Of a DNA stretch of 64,000 nt, positions 1-8,728 are shown one piece after another (positions within the stretch are counted from its first letter, which is position 1; every line of letters begins with the position of its first letter). The DNA is from Ruminococcus_C callidus (GTDB lineage: Bacteria > Bacillota > Clostridia > Oscillospirales > Ruminococcaceae). Position numbers and translations under genes: made by a program. The notes beneath the pieces are model-generated. The model made no database searches. It was not told the origin of the DNA and saw only the letters and a list, made by a program, of their open reading frames with translations. The stretch lies in the NCBI RefSeq assembly GCF_049562855.1, contig NZ_CP186925.1, forward strand, positions 3,162,001 through 3,226,000, written 5' to 3'.

Positions 1-104
1 TTCAGAATATGCTGCTATAACTTACTGTTTTTCATGTGTCACACCACCTTTCTTTTTTATCCAACTGTTTGGGCGGTTGTATTTTTCAAATTTTGTTTCC
101 GAAA

Positions 105-140
105 AAAGAAACCATTTTCCTTGTGGGAAAGCGGTTTCTT
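105..140. terminator. bidirectional hairpin terminator
   Basis: AGAAACC and GGTTTCT arms enclose a second TTTCC/GGGAAA pairing, and there are T-runs on both strands. The hairpin lies about 25 bases past the stop of the minus-strand amidotransferase gene, so it most likely ends that operon. Nothing else is seen in bases 1-164. Confidence 0.7.
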
Positions 141-164
141 TTTGTCAGCAGTGTGTGATTTGTC

Positions 165-1124
165 CTATTCGCAGCAAAACTCCTCTTCACACCGAACCGC
201 ACAAAGCGTCTCCAAAAGCAAGTTGCTGTCGCACAGCATCTCTTCGATCTCATCGGCGGAATAGCCATAATCCAACAGCAAGAGAACATCCTCCTCTGTC
301 ACACCATAGCAACTACACATCTCCAACAGCAATTCTTCCTGCTGCGTGTAATACTCCTCTTCCAACTCGTCGTACCAATCAGCCCATTTGCCAAACCGGA
401 AGCTTTCCTGCACCTCAAAGGTAGAGCCGCTTAAAAACCCATAGCGGTCAATCTTCAAGATCGTGCCCTCTTCCACATGCAACACTTCAAACGGATACTT
501 GTGGAAACCAACTTTCTGCAACGCCTTTTTCAGGATGCTTTCGGTCGAGGCGTAGATGTAAAGCCCCAGTTCTGCAAAGTGGATCAGGCACATGGGATTG
601 CTGCCTTTGACGATATAGAGCGTATTGTTCTCATCCAGAGTTGTAAAGCAGAAACTACCCTGCACGGATTCTGCCATGTTTTTGAGTGCATCGAAGTCCA
701 ACTTGCCCTGCTGCTCTAACAGCTGCACTGCAACATAACTGTCAGTTTCGATCTGCGTTTGCGGCAGATGCTTTTCCACACGCAGTTCCTTATCATTGTA
801 CAATACGCCATTATGGGCAAAGGCAAAGTCCACATCGGCATGACCATAGAAAGGGTGATTGTTGTAGTTGAACTTTTCGTTTCCCTGGGTGGTCATTCTG
901 GTGTGTCCCATAACGGCTCTTGTGCCGTTGGGTGCGTTAAATCGAATCTTGTGGGCAGGTTTCGGTCTCTTGTAGATGGTGACTTTACCGCTTTTCACAT
1001 AGGCAATACCAGACGCATCTGTCCCTCGTTCTTCCGCCGCATTCGCTAGAGCCTGTGTCAGCTTTTTCAACAGCTTGTCCGAAACAATACCCTTATAGTC
1101 CAGCCAACCAAATAATGCACACAT
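165..1124 (-). CDS. class II glutamine amidotransferase (Ntn hydrolase)
   Basis: A 319-residue protein beginning Met-Cys-Ala-Leu-Phe-Gly. In class II (GATase2/PurF-type) amidotransferases the Cys after the initiator Met is the N-terminal nucleophile that releases ammonia from glutamine. The start at 1124 is chosen because it exposes this Cys and has GAGGAGG nine bases upstream; a longer frame would bury it. Further family-like blocks are RGTDASG (near 34), GHTRMTTQG (near 74) and FAHNGVLYN (near 102). The acidic, Cys-rich C-terminal tail (last ~90 residues) is not part of the usual fold. The gene starts one base after the stop of the amidoligase gene, so the two are translationally coupled. 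Such pairs are known from comparative genomics of amidoligases (Iyer, Aravind and colleagues). The likely role is ammonia supply or peptide/amide modification; the substrate is unknown. Confidence 0.88.
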   Translation of the reverse strand: MCALFGWLDYKGIVSDKLLKKLTQALANAAEERGTDASGIAYVKSGKVTIYKRPKPAHKIRFNAPNGTRAVMGHTRMTTQGNEKFNYNNHPFYGHADVDFAFAHNGVLYNDKELRVEKHLPQTQIETDSYVAVQLLEQQGKLDFDALKNMAESVQGSFCFTTLDENNTLYIVKGSNPMCLIHFAELGLYIYASTESILKKALQKVGFHKYPFEVLHVEEGTILKIDRYGFLSGSTFEVQESFRFGKWADWYDELEEEYYTQQEELLLEMCSCYGVTEEDVLLLLDYGYSADEIEEMLCDSNLLLETLCAVRCEEEFCCE

Positions 1125-1125
1125 C

Positions 1126-2256
1126 TTACATTTCCTCCTCTGCACAAACTTCTTCATTTACATATAGCTGTCGCTCTTTCAGGTACTGAATGAGTTCAGG
1201 CTCTGTGATGTCTGCCACAAAATCTGACCACGATAACTTCGCAATGGAATCATCGGTGTTGTACATAGCGGCATCACAAATTCGATTGACCAGCTGAATG
1301 GTGGCAATGAACGTGTTGTACTTCAAAGTGCCACGGAACAAACGAAATTCCACGGTGTGGTAATTGCAAAGGTTCACAGCGGCATATCGACCATTTCCAC
1401 CCTTTTTCGCCTTGTCCATAATTGCTTTCGGGGTATGCTCATAGCCGTATCTTGCCGCCCAGCGGTTCATGGTGTATTCCGAACGGCGGCTGAACTTCAA
1501 CAACTCATTCCAGTGATGTTCCACAAAATACAGGATTCTGGAGATCACCTCGTCCTGTCCTTCCTGATTGTCGGAAAAAGCATTGCGGTTCACATGGAGA
1601 TGCAGACCGCAGGTTGAAGTCTGATGCGAACGGTAGCCTTGACGAACGGCACGGTGCATAATATCTTCCCATGGAAACTCGTTGATGTGATAGTCCATGG
1701 TGCAAGGGTGGGAAACCAGTTCCATGCCATCGTCCAGCGAGCCGTCTGTTTTGATGTAGAGCAGGTCTGCATGGGCGTTTGCAATGTCCAGCAGTTCTTC
1801 CGCAAAGTCATCATCTCTGCCTGCTCCGTCAATTTCCAGTTCGATGCCAAAGTAACGATTGCCCTCACCGTAGAAGATGGGGTTCGGCTTGTAGCCGTAT
1901 TCGTGGATCAGATTGCTTTCTTCACGCTCGTCCTCGTAGCAGTCACGACAGTATGTTTCACCGTCCAGATAATAGGCATCGTCCTCATGTAGTAACGCAT
2001 CACAACAGCTGCATCTGGTGTAGCTGTGATGATAGCAATGGCTGCACAGCGTAATATCGTTATCACCATAGACATCTTCGTCCCAGATGCGTTCGCCGCA
2101 ACATTCACAAGTGGTAGTGTGATTCTCCAAGCAGTCGGAACAGATGATCTGCCCGTTCCACTCGGTGTAGTCATCGTCATCGATAATGCTGCCGCAGCAC
2201 TCACAATATAAGGTTTCTTTCTGTTCGTTCTGTTTGGTTTTTACTTCTTCGCTCAT
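1126..2256 (-). CDS. putative amidoligase with N-terminal zinc-ribbon repeats
   Basis: A 376-residue protein. Residues 18-110 contain at least three treble-clef or zinc-ribbon-like Cys clusters (CECCGSI, CECCGERI, CSCCDALL, each followed by CxxC). The rest matches the Amidoligase_2 (COOH-NH2 ligase, glutamine-synthetase-like) pattern: YFGIELEID near 134, TDGSLDDGMELVS near 171, and LHLHVNR near 217, which supply the expected acidic and His metal ligands, plus VEFRLFRGT near 299. The family is predicted to form amide bonds using ATP. The start has GGAGGAATT at a normal distance. The gene sits in an operon with the downstream amidotransferase and behind a DUF960 gene. The arrangement is typical of integrative elements in Firmicutes. 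The family call is confident; the target molecule is unknown. Confidence 0.82.
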   Translation of the reverse strand: MSEEVKTKQNEQKETLYCECCGSIIDDDDYTEWNGQIICSDCLENHTTTCECCGERIWDEDVYGDNDITLCSHCYHHSYTRCSCCDALLHEDDAYYLDGETYCRDCYEDEREESNLIHEYGYKPNPIFYGEGNRYFGIELEIDGAGRDDDFAEELLDIANAHADLLYIKTDGSLDDGMELVSHPCTMDYHINEFPWEDIMHRAVRQGYRSHQTSTCGLHLHVNRNAFSDNQEGQDEVISRILYFVEHHWNELLKFSRRSEYTMNRWAARYGYEHTPKAIMDKAKKGGNGRYAAVNLCNYHTVEFRLFRGTLKYNTFIATIQLVNRICDAAMYNTDDSIAKLSWSDFVADITEPELIQYLKERQLYVNEEVCAEEEM

Positions 2257-2283
2257 TTGTAATTCCTCCGTAAAATGAAAATT

Positions 2284-2309
2284 GCCCTACCGATTTTCTT
2301 CGGTAGGGC
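2284..2309 (-). terminator. hairpin between the DUF960 and amidoligase genes
   Basis: Perfect 10-bp stem GCCCTACCGA/TCGGTAGGGC followed on the minus strand by a T-rich run. It lies directly downstream of the DUF960 gene and upstream of the amidoligase ribosome binding site, so it can terminate the first or attenuate entry into the second. Confidence 0.7.
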
Positions 2310-2322
2310 TTTGTGTTTGGGT

Positions 2323-2607
2323 TTAATATTCTTCTGCTAAGAGCATAGTCGAGTGGTCGATGTCGTCAATGACATAGACCTTTTGATTGACTGGATTGGC
2401 AAGGTCGATCGTATATTCCTTGCTGTACTCCGGCTGTTCGGAAAAGTGGTGAATGTGCTGTTTTCCGTTACACACATCAAGCTTGAATACCTGGAAATAG
2501 TCCCGTTCTTCTGGTAGCTGGTCAATGCAGTTCCATAGGAATAGCTGTAACTCCATCGGTATTTCTGCTTGTACGCCTCTGGTCAAAAATCGCTTGTTCT
2601 GGAACAT
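2323..2607 (-). CDS. DUF960 family protein
   Basis: A 94-residue soluble protein with the DUF960 pattern: MFQNKRFLTRGV at the start, then PMELQLFLW, DYFQVFKL and a Tyr/Val-rich end. Function is unknown. Members are commonly found on conjugative elements and in Firmicute genomes. The start is supported by AAAGGAGGG upstream. It is the first gene of the minus-strand set DUF960-amidoligase-amidotransferase. Confidence 0.75.
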   Translation of the reverse strand: MFQNKRFLTRGVQAEIPMELQLFLWNCIDQLPEERDYFQVFKLDVCNGKQHIHHFSEQPEYSKEYTIDLANPVNQKVYVIDDIDHSTMLLAEEY

Positions 2608-2627
2608 CTTTTTCCCTCCTTTCGCTG

Positions 2628-2731
2628 GTTTGTTATGTCCCTATGCTCCGCCCGAAGGCGGTTTTTCTATGCGGTCGACATGATCGTATCATCAGTACCT
2701 GGCACAGATTCACGATAATGATATACAATTG
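2628..2731. repeat. 104-bp direct repeat, copy A
   Basis: Matches 13745-13848 with three substitutions by eye. It contains a terminator-like hairpin on the + strand (CCGCC-CGAA-GGCGG-TTTTT), a small palindrome ATGATCGTATCAT and the half-motif ACCTGGCACAG, which also forms part of the 18-bp motif at 10.8-11.2 kb. Confidence 0.9.
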
Positions 2732-2804
2732 TATCCGTTGACTTTTTCAGTGGATTACAGTGATTTTGTAATGTTTCAGTTTACGAACTGTGGTATGTTC
2801 AGGG

Positions 2805-2836
2805 CAAAAAAATCCCCTGTACGCTGTTGTACAGGG
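2805..2836 (-). terminator. rho-independent terminator (minus strand)
   Basis: CCCTGTAC/GTACAGGG stem with a seven-T run on the minus strand. No confident minus-strand gene lies just upstream. The best candidate would be an unannotated RNA or the structured segment at 2851-2927. Confidence 0.6.
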
Positions 2837-2850
2837 TGTCTCAGAGGGTA

Positions 2851-2927
2851 TGAGGGCTGACACGAGGAGTGGAAGGGCAAAGGCAATTGCAGCGTTCCTT
2901 TGCCCCTCTGCTGAATCCGAGCCCTCA
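2851..2927. other. structured intergenic segment, possible RNA
   Basis: Nested inverted repeats: an outer TGAGGGCT/AGCCCTCA pair (2851-2858 with 2920-2927) encloses GGGCAAAGG/CCTTTGCCC (2875-2883 with 2897-2905). The minus strand then meets the terminator at 2805. No supported protein is encoded in the 2,608-3,166 gap, although a weak minus-strand frame of 84 codons crosses it. Confidence 0.4.
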
Positions 2928-3194
2928 CTTAATGGAAGTCTCCTCTCTCAGATTCAGCTTGTTTCTTCTTTTTCATACATCGTCTTTTCAGGTAGTGATC
3001 ATTCGGTTTCGGTGGTGTGTTGATGCAAAAATATGTGGTATGTTTGTGTGTGAAATAAAACCGATCGTGTGGCGGATTTTCCTTGAAATATCCGCAAAAA
3101 CCATGGACAGCATACCCTATAGAAATTATGTATACTGCTATTATCCATGAAATTGTCAATAACACTTGACACATTAACCGCAAGGATTTTGAAG

Positions 3195-4115
3195 TTAAGC
3201 AGCGATAGTCAAAGCTGAATAGAATCTATGTCGTTTTACAGCTGGTGGGAGCCCACCGATTGCCGAGCAGATTCTGCGGTTACTCCAGTAGCTCATAAAA
3301 TATCGCCAGACCATTGTTTTTAATGCTTCAATCGTATAATCTTCAGATCTTCTGCCTCTGTTATAAAACAATTCCTCCTTCATTCTTGCCCATATGCTTT
3401 CGCATCTTGCATTATCGTGGCATCTTCCTCCTGCACTGTTCATGCTCTGGACAATGCCATATTTTTGGATAGCAGTTCTGTACGCAGAACTGGTATACTG
3501 GCTGCCGCGGTCGGAATGCACAATGGCTCCGCGAATCTCTGGATACCGCAAGCTTGCATTTTTCAGTGTTTCACAGCATAGTTCAGCTCGCATATGATCT
3601 GCCATGGCAAGACCATTTGGCATCAGGTCATAGCAATCAAAAATCGCCGAAACATACAGCTTTCCGTCTTTTGCCTTGATTTCAGTAATGTCCGTAACGC
3701 ATTTTTTCAAAGGTGCATCTGCTGTAAAATCACGTTTCAGAAGATCGTCTGATTTACGGGTTCCCCGGTCAGCTTTGGTGATTCCGTTGGGCTTTCGCTT
3801 GGATCTATGGATCAGGTTTATCTGCTCCATCACGCTGCGGACAGTTGCTTCGCACGGGATTTTGATACCATCAAGCTTGCCGACTTCTTTTCTGTACTTG
3901 AGTGCCTGATACATACGTACTCTGCCGTAATCCGCATTTTCTGCGTTTTCATCATGAATTTCCAACATGGCGTCAGCAAGCCGCTGATACTTCCATGGTT
4001 TGCCCTTACGCTCAAGATAATCGTAAAACGCCTGTCTGCTGGCTTGCAGCGTGTTGCAGTAAAAACTGATTTTTCCGATGTTTCTGCCGTCATCTGTCCG
4101 GATTGCAATATACAT
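3195..4115 (-). CDS. IS3 family transposase OrfB (DDE integrase core)
   Basis: A 306-residue protein from the ATG at 4115 (a TTG one codon earlier also fits). The DDE triad is visible: Asp in TDITEI, Asp in HSDRGSQYTS and Glu in ARCESIWARMKEE. The ending, YFMSYWSNRRICSAIGGLPP, is typical of the family. The start overlaps the OrfA stop as TGATG. Expression could be by re-initiation or by the -1 frameshift that IS3 elements use to make OrfAB. The frame looks intact. Confidence 0.9.
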   Translation of the reverse strand: MYIAIRTDDGRNIGKISFYCNTLQASRQAFYDYLERKGKPWKYQRLADAMLEIHDENAENADYGRVRMYQALKYRKEVGKLDGIKIPCEATVRSVMEQINLIHRSKRKPNGITKADRGTRKSDDLLKRDFTADAPLKKCVTDITEIKAKDGKLYVSAIFDCYDLMPNGLAMADHMRAELCCETLKNASLRYPEIRGAIVHSDRGSQYTSSAYRTAIQKYGIVQSMNSAGGRCHDNARCESIWARMKEELFYNRGRRSEDYTIEALKTMVWRYFMSYWSNRRICSAIGGLPPAVKRHRFYSALTIAA

Positions 4116-4453
4116 CAACCTTTGTTCTTTCCCGATTTCTGACGGCTGGCAGCAAAAAAAGCCGCTGCATCCTCCAAAAACTCATTCATTTCGCTTAGGC
4201 GTTTGTTTTCCTTTTCCAATGCTTTGATCCGCTTCCTCAGCTGCTGGTTTTCTTCGGCGATATTCAGAGATTCTTCCGGGCTGCGTTCTCCGCAGCCAAT
4301 ATCAAGGCTTTCGATTTTTACTTTTCTGATCCAGCCGTACAGCGTATTTACAGGAATTTGAAGTTCATTCGCTGCATTCACCGCACCTATCTTTTTTGCA
4401 AGCTTTACTGCCTGCACTTTGTACGCATTTTCATATTGTTTATTTTCTGACAT
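4115..4453 (-). CDS. IS3 family OrfA (helix-turn-helix)
   Basis: A 112-residue protein with an N-terminal helix-turn-helix (residues ~10-45, ending PVNTLYGWIRK) and a leucine-zipper-like coiled coil (ENQQLRKRIKALEKENKRL) used for multimerisation with OrfB. The internal ATG at 4453 is preferred over 4468 because GGAGG lies about 10 bases in front of it. Confidence 0.85.
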   Translation of the reverse strand: MSENKQYENAYKVQAVKLAKKIGAVNAANELQIPVNTLYGWIRKVKIESLDIGCGERSPEESLNIAEENQQLRKRIKALEKENKRLSEMNEFLEDAAAFFAASRQKSGKNKG

Positions 4454-4510
4454 TCCTTTTTCCTCCATTTCTTTCTTTTCCTATTTTATTCCTTTGAGGT
4501 TAAGGTGTCA

Positions 4511-4829
4511 AGTTTTATTATACTACATCACCATATGTTTGCTTGAAAGTTGAAAATTATCCGGCACTGCTGACCGTTTCTTCCATGGTGTTTTTGTCTC
4601 CCCGGTCGACAAACACCACAGAAGAACAACCAGACGGGAAAAATGCACAACTCCCTTATTTATATAAGGGCAGTGTACAAAAATCCCGTTCTTTCTGGCG
4701 TTTTGGTCTGTGCGTGACGGCGCATAGCGACGACGGCACGCATGGACGGAATTTTCAGCACCGCCGGTTTTCAAAATAAAACAGACCGAACTATCTGGTA
4801 AAAGATAATGCAAGAAGGGAGAAGATAAC
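4511..4829. other. gap between IS3 and helicase gene
   Basis: No gene is seen. There are two inverted repeats: GGTGTTTTTGTC with GACAAACACC (about 4588-4619), and CCCTTA/TAAGGG (about 4651-4668). The second half leads into the helicase ribosome binding site AAGGGAG. Confidence 0.5.
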
Positions 4830-7106
4830 GTGAAATACGTCATTGCACTCAAACATTTTCAAGCCAATCCTCACGGAGACCATATGCTGAACCTCGCCTA
4901 TCACTACGGAATCCTATACCAGGAACAACACGGCGATATGCTGTTCTTTTTCCGGGAGGAGCTTGCCGACAAAAGAACCGCACGGTTTTTTGGCGACCTG
5001 CTCTGTGCGATTTTTCAAACGCAGTATGCAGACCGAACCTATGCCTATCCCACCCAATTTGAACCACGCTTTCAGATCAGCATTTACGATGTCCTGTTCG
5101 CGTTTTTGAGCTATGTAAGAGGCTTGACCGATGCCAAGCACTATAAAGAAGTGCTGCGAAGAGAATTTGCAAAAGAAAAGACAGAGGTCGAAGATACGCT
5201 CCCCATCCTCTACCTACTGAAAGACAACACCTATTCCGTCACGCCTCTGGATGCCTGCACCTATGGATACGAGACAAAAATGGTCATGGCGAAATGGAAG
5301 CTCCACGGCAAGACCCAAGCCACACAAGGTGTCCGGAACAAGCAGCGAAGAGCGGTCTACCGCAATTTCAGCTGGGAAAACCTCTATGACTGCTGTCCGC
5401 TCTACTGGGATTTTACCGAGGGCAGAATCGAAAACACCCAGGACATCTATTTTCTGGCAAGAGGCATGTGCGGTGCAGAAAAGGGAAAGCAAAAGTTTCT
5501 GGAGATCATGCATTCGGAAAAGAATGCCGAACAGCACTACCAGAATATCAACTGGAAGGAAATTCTGACAGCAATCATCAAGGACAATCTGCCTGTGCCG
5601 TCTTGCGAAAACTGCGATTATTGTGACCGGTGCAGCCATTCCGAAAATATGCTTTCCACGGCGAAACCGACCCGGCGAGAAGTGCGCATTTTAAAAAGAG
5701 AGCGCTATGTGGATTTGGAAACGGCTCACCAGGACCTGCAAAACGCCTTTCAAACAGCAATGGCATCTGCGGAAAACAAGCTTTACCTCATCAAGGGGCA
5801 GACCGCTTTGGGCAAGACCAGCACCTATCTCAACTACATGAAAGACAGCGTGCGTCCTGTTGTGATCGCTGTACCGACTCATGAACTGAAACGGCAGATA
5901 TTCTATGATGCGAATTTGCATGGAATCGAAGCGATCTGTGCTACGCCGGATATTGCCACATACGGCATCTCAGAGGACGTGACCGAGGAGATGCAGGATT
6001 TTTACGACATCGGAGCAGGTGCGTATGCTCTGCGGTTTCTGGCGGAAACGCTACAGCATATGGGAAAAGATAACCCGGATTATGCGAAAATCTCCCGGTT
6101 TTTGAAGGACTGCAAAAGCACTGCCAGATTTCAGGGGCATATCATCACCACCCATGCCAAGCTGCTGCATCTGCCGAAGGAGGTATTTCAAACCCATGAT
6201 GTGATCTTGGATGAGGACATTTTCCGGACGATTTTCCGCACGGAGTCTGTTTCGATGCAGGCCCTAAAAAAGATGACTGGCAGTCGGTATCTTCCGGACT
6301 CGGTAAAAAGCCGCCTGAACGGAATCTGCCTGAAACGGGGTTATCATCAGATGGACGAGTTTGCGGTGGAGCTGGAGGAAAAACAGCTGCGGAAGATACG
6401 CCATTTTGGAGTGAATCTATACGGTCTGCTGCGTGCAAAGTACATCCATGCGGACAGAGAACGGGTGACCTTTCTGATCGAAGAATCGCTGCCGGACTGC
6501 AAGATGGTGATGCTTTCGGCAACGGTTTGCCGGGAACTGTATCAAAGGGTTTACCCCAACCGGGCAATCGACTTTCACGAATGTCCGAAGGCGGAATACA
6601 AAGGGCATATTTTCCAGTACACCGATTCCAGCTACAGCCGATATGCTTTTCAGAATAATTATGACAAAATACGCCTGCTCAAAGAGTTGTGCAGAGATAC
6701 CACAGTTATCACTTTTAAGGACATTGAGAAAGAGTTCATCACACACTATCACTTCGGCAATGTGGAGGGCATCAATGCACTGAAAGGAAAAGATCTGTCT
6801 GTTGTGGGACTGCCCAATCTGGACGAGGTAGTGTATGGCTTGTATGCGATGCGTGCAGGGGCAAGTCTGGCAAAAGTGCATATGTACCCGCAGAGAATCA
6901 CCTATCAGAACAAGTCGTTTTTTCTCAACACCTACAAGGACGAAACGCTCCGGATGGTGCAGACCTGGCTGCTATCCTCCCAGCTGGAACAGGCGGTGGG
7001 ACGTGCGAGACTGCTGCGGGAAGACTGTCGGGTGTTTGTCTATGCCGGATTTCCGGTGGAACAGGCAAAATATATAGACCGCTTGTGTGTCCAAAAAACG
7101 GAATAA
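4830..7106 (+). CDS. SF2 helicase-like protein with Cys cluster
   Basis: A 758-residue protein starting at GTG 4830 (AAGGGAG upstream). Residues 259-268 form a CxxCxxCxxC cluster (CENCDYCDRC) that could bind Zn or an Fe-S centre. A superfamily 2 ATPase core follows: Walker A GQTALGKT (323-330), Walker B DVILDED (457-463), motif III-like LSAT (562-565) and motif VI-like QAVGRARLLRED near the C-terminus. The first 250 residues match nothing I recognise. The Cys cluster in front of a helicase core recalls primase-helicases and Rad3-like enzymes of mobile elements, but the fold cannot be fixed by eye. With the small excisionase-like gene just downstream, a role in element replication or excision is plausible. 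Confidence 0.7.
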   Translation: MKYVIALKHFQANPHGDHMLNLAYHYGILYQEQHGDMLFFFREELADKRTARFFGDLLCAIFQTQYADRTYAYPTQFEPRFQISIYDVLFAFLSYVRGLTDAKHYKEVLRREFAKEKTEVEDTLPILYLLKDNTYSVTPLDACTYGYETKMVMAKWKLHGKTQATQGVRNKQRRAVYRNFSWENLYDCCPLYWDFTEGRIENTQDIYFLARGMCGAEKGKQKFLEIMHSEKNAEQHYQNINWKEILTAIIKDNLPVPSCENCDYCDRCSHSENMLSTAKPTRREVRILKRERYVDLETAHQDLQNAFQTAMASAENKLYLIKGQTALGKTSTYLNYMKDSVRPVVIAVPTHELKRQIFYDANLHGIEAICATPDIATYGISEDVTEEMQDFYDIGAGAYALRFLAETLQHMGKDNPDYAKISRFLKDCKSTARFQGHIITTHAKLLHLPKEVFQTHDVILDEDIFRTIFRTESVSMQALKKMTGSRYLPDSVKSRLNGICLKRGYHQMDEFAVELEEKQLRKIRHFGVNLYGLLRAKYIHADRERVTFLIEESLPDCKMVMLSATVCRELYQRVYPNRAIDFHECPKAEYKGHIFQYTDSSYSRYAFQNNYDKIRLLKELCRDTTVITFKDIEKEFITHYHFGNVEGINALKGKDLSVVGLPNLDEVVYGLYAMRAGASLAKVHMYPQRITYQNKSFFLNTYKDETLRMVQTWLLSSQLEQAVGRARLLREDCRVFVYAGFPVEQAKYIDRLCVQKTE

Positions 7107-7239
7107 ACCGGAAAAATCCAACATGGGACTGTGCAGGCAAAAATAACGGAGCTATGGCTTGAAATCTTTTACAAACGGCCTAACATAGAGATAAAAAAAG
7201 CAGGAAAATACGAGAAAATGCGGAAAGGAGTCCTGTAAC

Positions 7240-7419
7240 ATGGAAAATGAGATCATGAAGTTTGAGGAGGTCATGGAGTTTCTCAGCGTTGGAAAAAATA
7301 CATTGTACGCACTCCTGAACAGCGGCGAAATTCAGGCGTTTCGGATCGGAAAGGTCTGGAAAATACCGAAAAAGTCGGTGACGGCGTATGTGGAGGGGAA
7401 GCTTGCGGAGAAGGACTGA
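7240..7419 (+). CDS. small excisionase-family helix-turn-helix protein
   Basis: A 59-residue protein beginning MENEIMKFEEVMEFLSVGKN. The sequence has the MerR/excisionase layout: a helix-turn-helix (VMEFLSVGKNTLYALLNSG) followed by a wing (FRIGKVWKIP) and a short helix (KKSVTAYVEG). AAAGGAG lies nine bases before the ATG. Proteins of this size and pattern act as excisionases or element regulators. It follows the helicase gene by 133 bases on the same strand. No integrase gene is visible in the window. Confidence 0.8.
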   Translation: MENEIMKFEEVMEFLSVGKNTLYALLNSGEIQAFRIGKVWKIPKKSVTAYVEGKLAEKD

Positions 7420-7432
7420 AAAAGGCAGGGTA

Positions 7433-7458
7433 TGCTTGTAAAAAAATACAAGCATACA
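7433..7458. other. 10-bp perfect inverted repeat
   Basis: TATGCTTGTA and TACAAGCATA are separated by six A residues, just downstream of the excisionase-like gene. There is no T-run, so an operator or a weak RNA hairpin is more likely than a terminator. Nothing else is seen in 7,420-7,634. Confidence 0.45.
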
Positions 7459-7634
7459 AACATTACAGTAATGGTTGTAGAAATGCTCTGCAGGAAACAA
7501 TATGTAGAGCGACTGTGATGAGTTCATATAACAGGAGCAGGCAAAGTCCTGCTCTTCCTCCTTTTTTGTAAAAAACAGAGCACGAATTTTGACATATGAA
7601 GACCGTTGAGATGGAAGAACAAAAGCACCAAAAA

Positions 7635-7681
7635 AGAAAACAACCCCGCACAAAACCCAAAAAACAAGTTTTGTACGGGGT
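7635..7681 (-). terminator. terminator of the YitT family gene
   Basis: The ACCCCGnACAAAAC and GTTTTGTnCGGGGT arms are followed by a T-rich tract on the minus strand, five bases beyond the stop of the YitT-family gene. Confidence 0.8.
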
Positions 7682-7685
7682 CATT

Positions 7686-8564
7686 TTATATGGTATTGCG
7701 GAATCCTTTTCCGATAATTTCGCTGCTGTTGGTAATCATCATAAACGCCTGGGGCTGTACTTTTTTGATATAGTTTCGCAGCTGCACAGCCTGGCTTCGT
7801 TTCATGACGGTCAGTACAATATATTCCTCCTGTCCGCTGTATGTTCCCTCCGCAGTAAACAACGTCGCGCTTCGCCCCAGTTCTGTGTGGATAAAGTCAC
7901 AGATCGGCGTGGGGTCTTTGCAGACTATGGTGAAATATTTGCACAGGTTGATGTTTTCAATGGCGGTATCAATGACAATGGTTTTCGTAAACAAGCCGCA
8001 CAGGGAAAACAGACCGGTGGTAATATCGAACACAAAGCAGGCTGAAACGGCAATCAGCAGGTCCACCGCCAGCAAAGCGGTCCCGATATTCATAGAGGTA
8101 TACTTTTTCAGGATCATGGCGACAATGTCCGTGCCGCCGCTGGAGGCACCCATGTTAAACATGATTGCGGAGCTGATGCCCGGAATGGCAATGGCAAAAA
8201 TCAGTTCCAGAACCGGCTGGTCAGTCAGCGGTCCGGACATGGGAAACAGCTTTTCTGCCGCAGACAGTGCCACAGACATCAGAACGCTGATATACACCGT
8301 CTTTACGCCAAAGCCTTTCCCCAGAAACAGAAATCCCAGCACCAGCAGTGCCATGTTGATGATAAAATTGTACGTTCCCGCAGACAGCGGTGAAACAGCA
8401 CTCAGCACCACTGCCAGACCGGTAACGCCACCAAAGGAAAAGTTGTTTGGGAATTTGAAAAGATAGGTTCCTGCGGACATCACCAGTGTTGCCAGCGTCA
8501 GAATGGCATATTCCTTGCACACCGATGCCGCCGTTCTCTCAAATCGCCTGGTTTTTTTCTGCAT
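7686..8564 (-). CDS. YitT family membrane protein (DUF2179)
   Basis: A protein of about 292 residues with five to six hydrophobic segments in residues 20-190. It carries the family blocks FPNNFSFGGVTGLAVVLS and NMGASSGGTDIVAMIL, and a C-terminal DUF2179 cytosolic domain (residues ~215-290). The start at 8564 is preferred over 8570 because GGAGG sits eight bases away. YitT proteins are widespread Firmicute membrane proteins of uncertain transport function. It has its own terminator and looks like ordinary genome content inside the accessory region. Confidence 0.88.
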   Translation of the reverse strand: MQKKTRRFERTAASVCKEYAILTLATLVMSAGTYLFKFPNNFSFGGVTGLAVVLSAVSPLSAGTYNFIINMALLVLGFLFLGKGFGVKTVYISVLMSVALSAAEKLFPMSGPLTDQPVLELIFAIAIPGISSAIMFNMGASSGGTDIVAMILKKYTSMNIGTALLAVDLLIAVSACFVFDITTGLFSLCGLFTKTIVIDTAIENINLCKYFTIVCKDPTPICDFIHTELGRSATLFTAEGTYSGQEEYIVLTVMKRSQAVQLRNYIKKVQPQAFMMITNSSEIIGKGFRNTI

Positions 8565-8728
8565 TTGCATCGCCTCCTTGTATGAGAAATCCGTATCAAT
8601 GACTAAATTTCGGATATTTACAAATAAATTGTTGGAATATAGCCGCAGTCCAATGTATAATTTTATTATAATCTATTACACCGCAGCTGTCAATACCAAT
8701 TGATTCAAATTTTCTCCCCGGCAAAAAC

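Larger units (their letters stand above)
3167..4510 (-). mobile_element. IS3-type insertion sequence
   Basis: About 1.34 kb bounded by imperfect inverted repeats that read TGACACATTAACC at the left and, on the other strand, TGACACCTTAACC at the right. The repeats may extend outwards by the shared ACT. It contains two overlapping frames, orfA and orfB, as in the IS150/IS3 group. A target duplication was not resolved, so the exact ends carry an uncertainty of a few bases. Confidence 0.82.

Noticed and set aside
2929..3183. 84-codon minus-strand ORF with a hydrophobic start
   Set aside because: No ribosome binding site, ends abruptly in a Lys-rich tail and runs into the IS3 end; not supportable as a gene.
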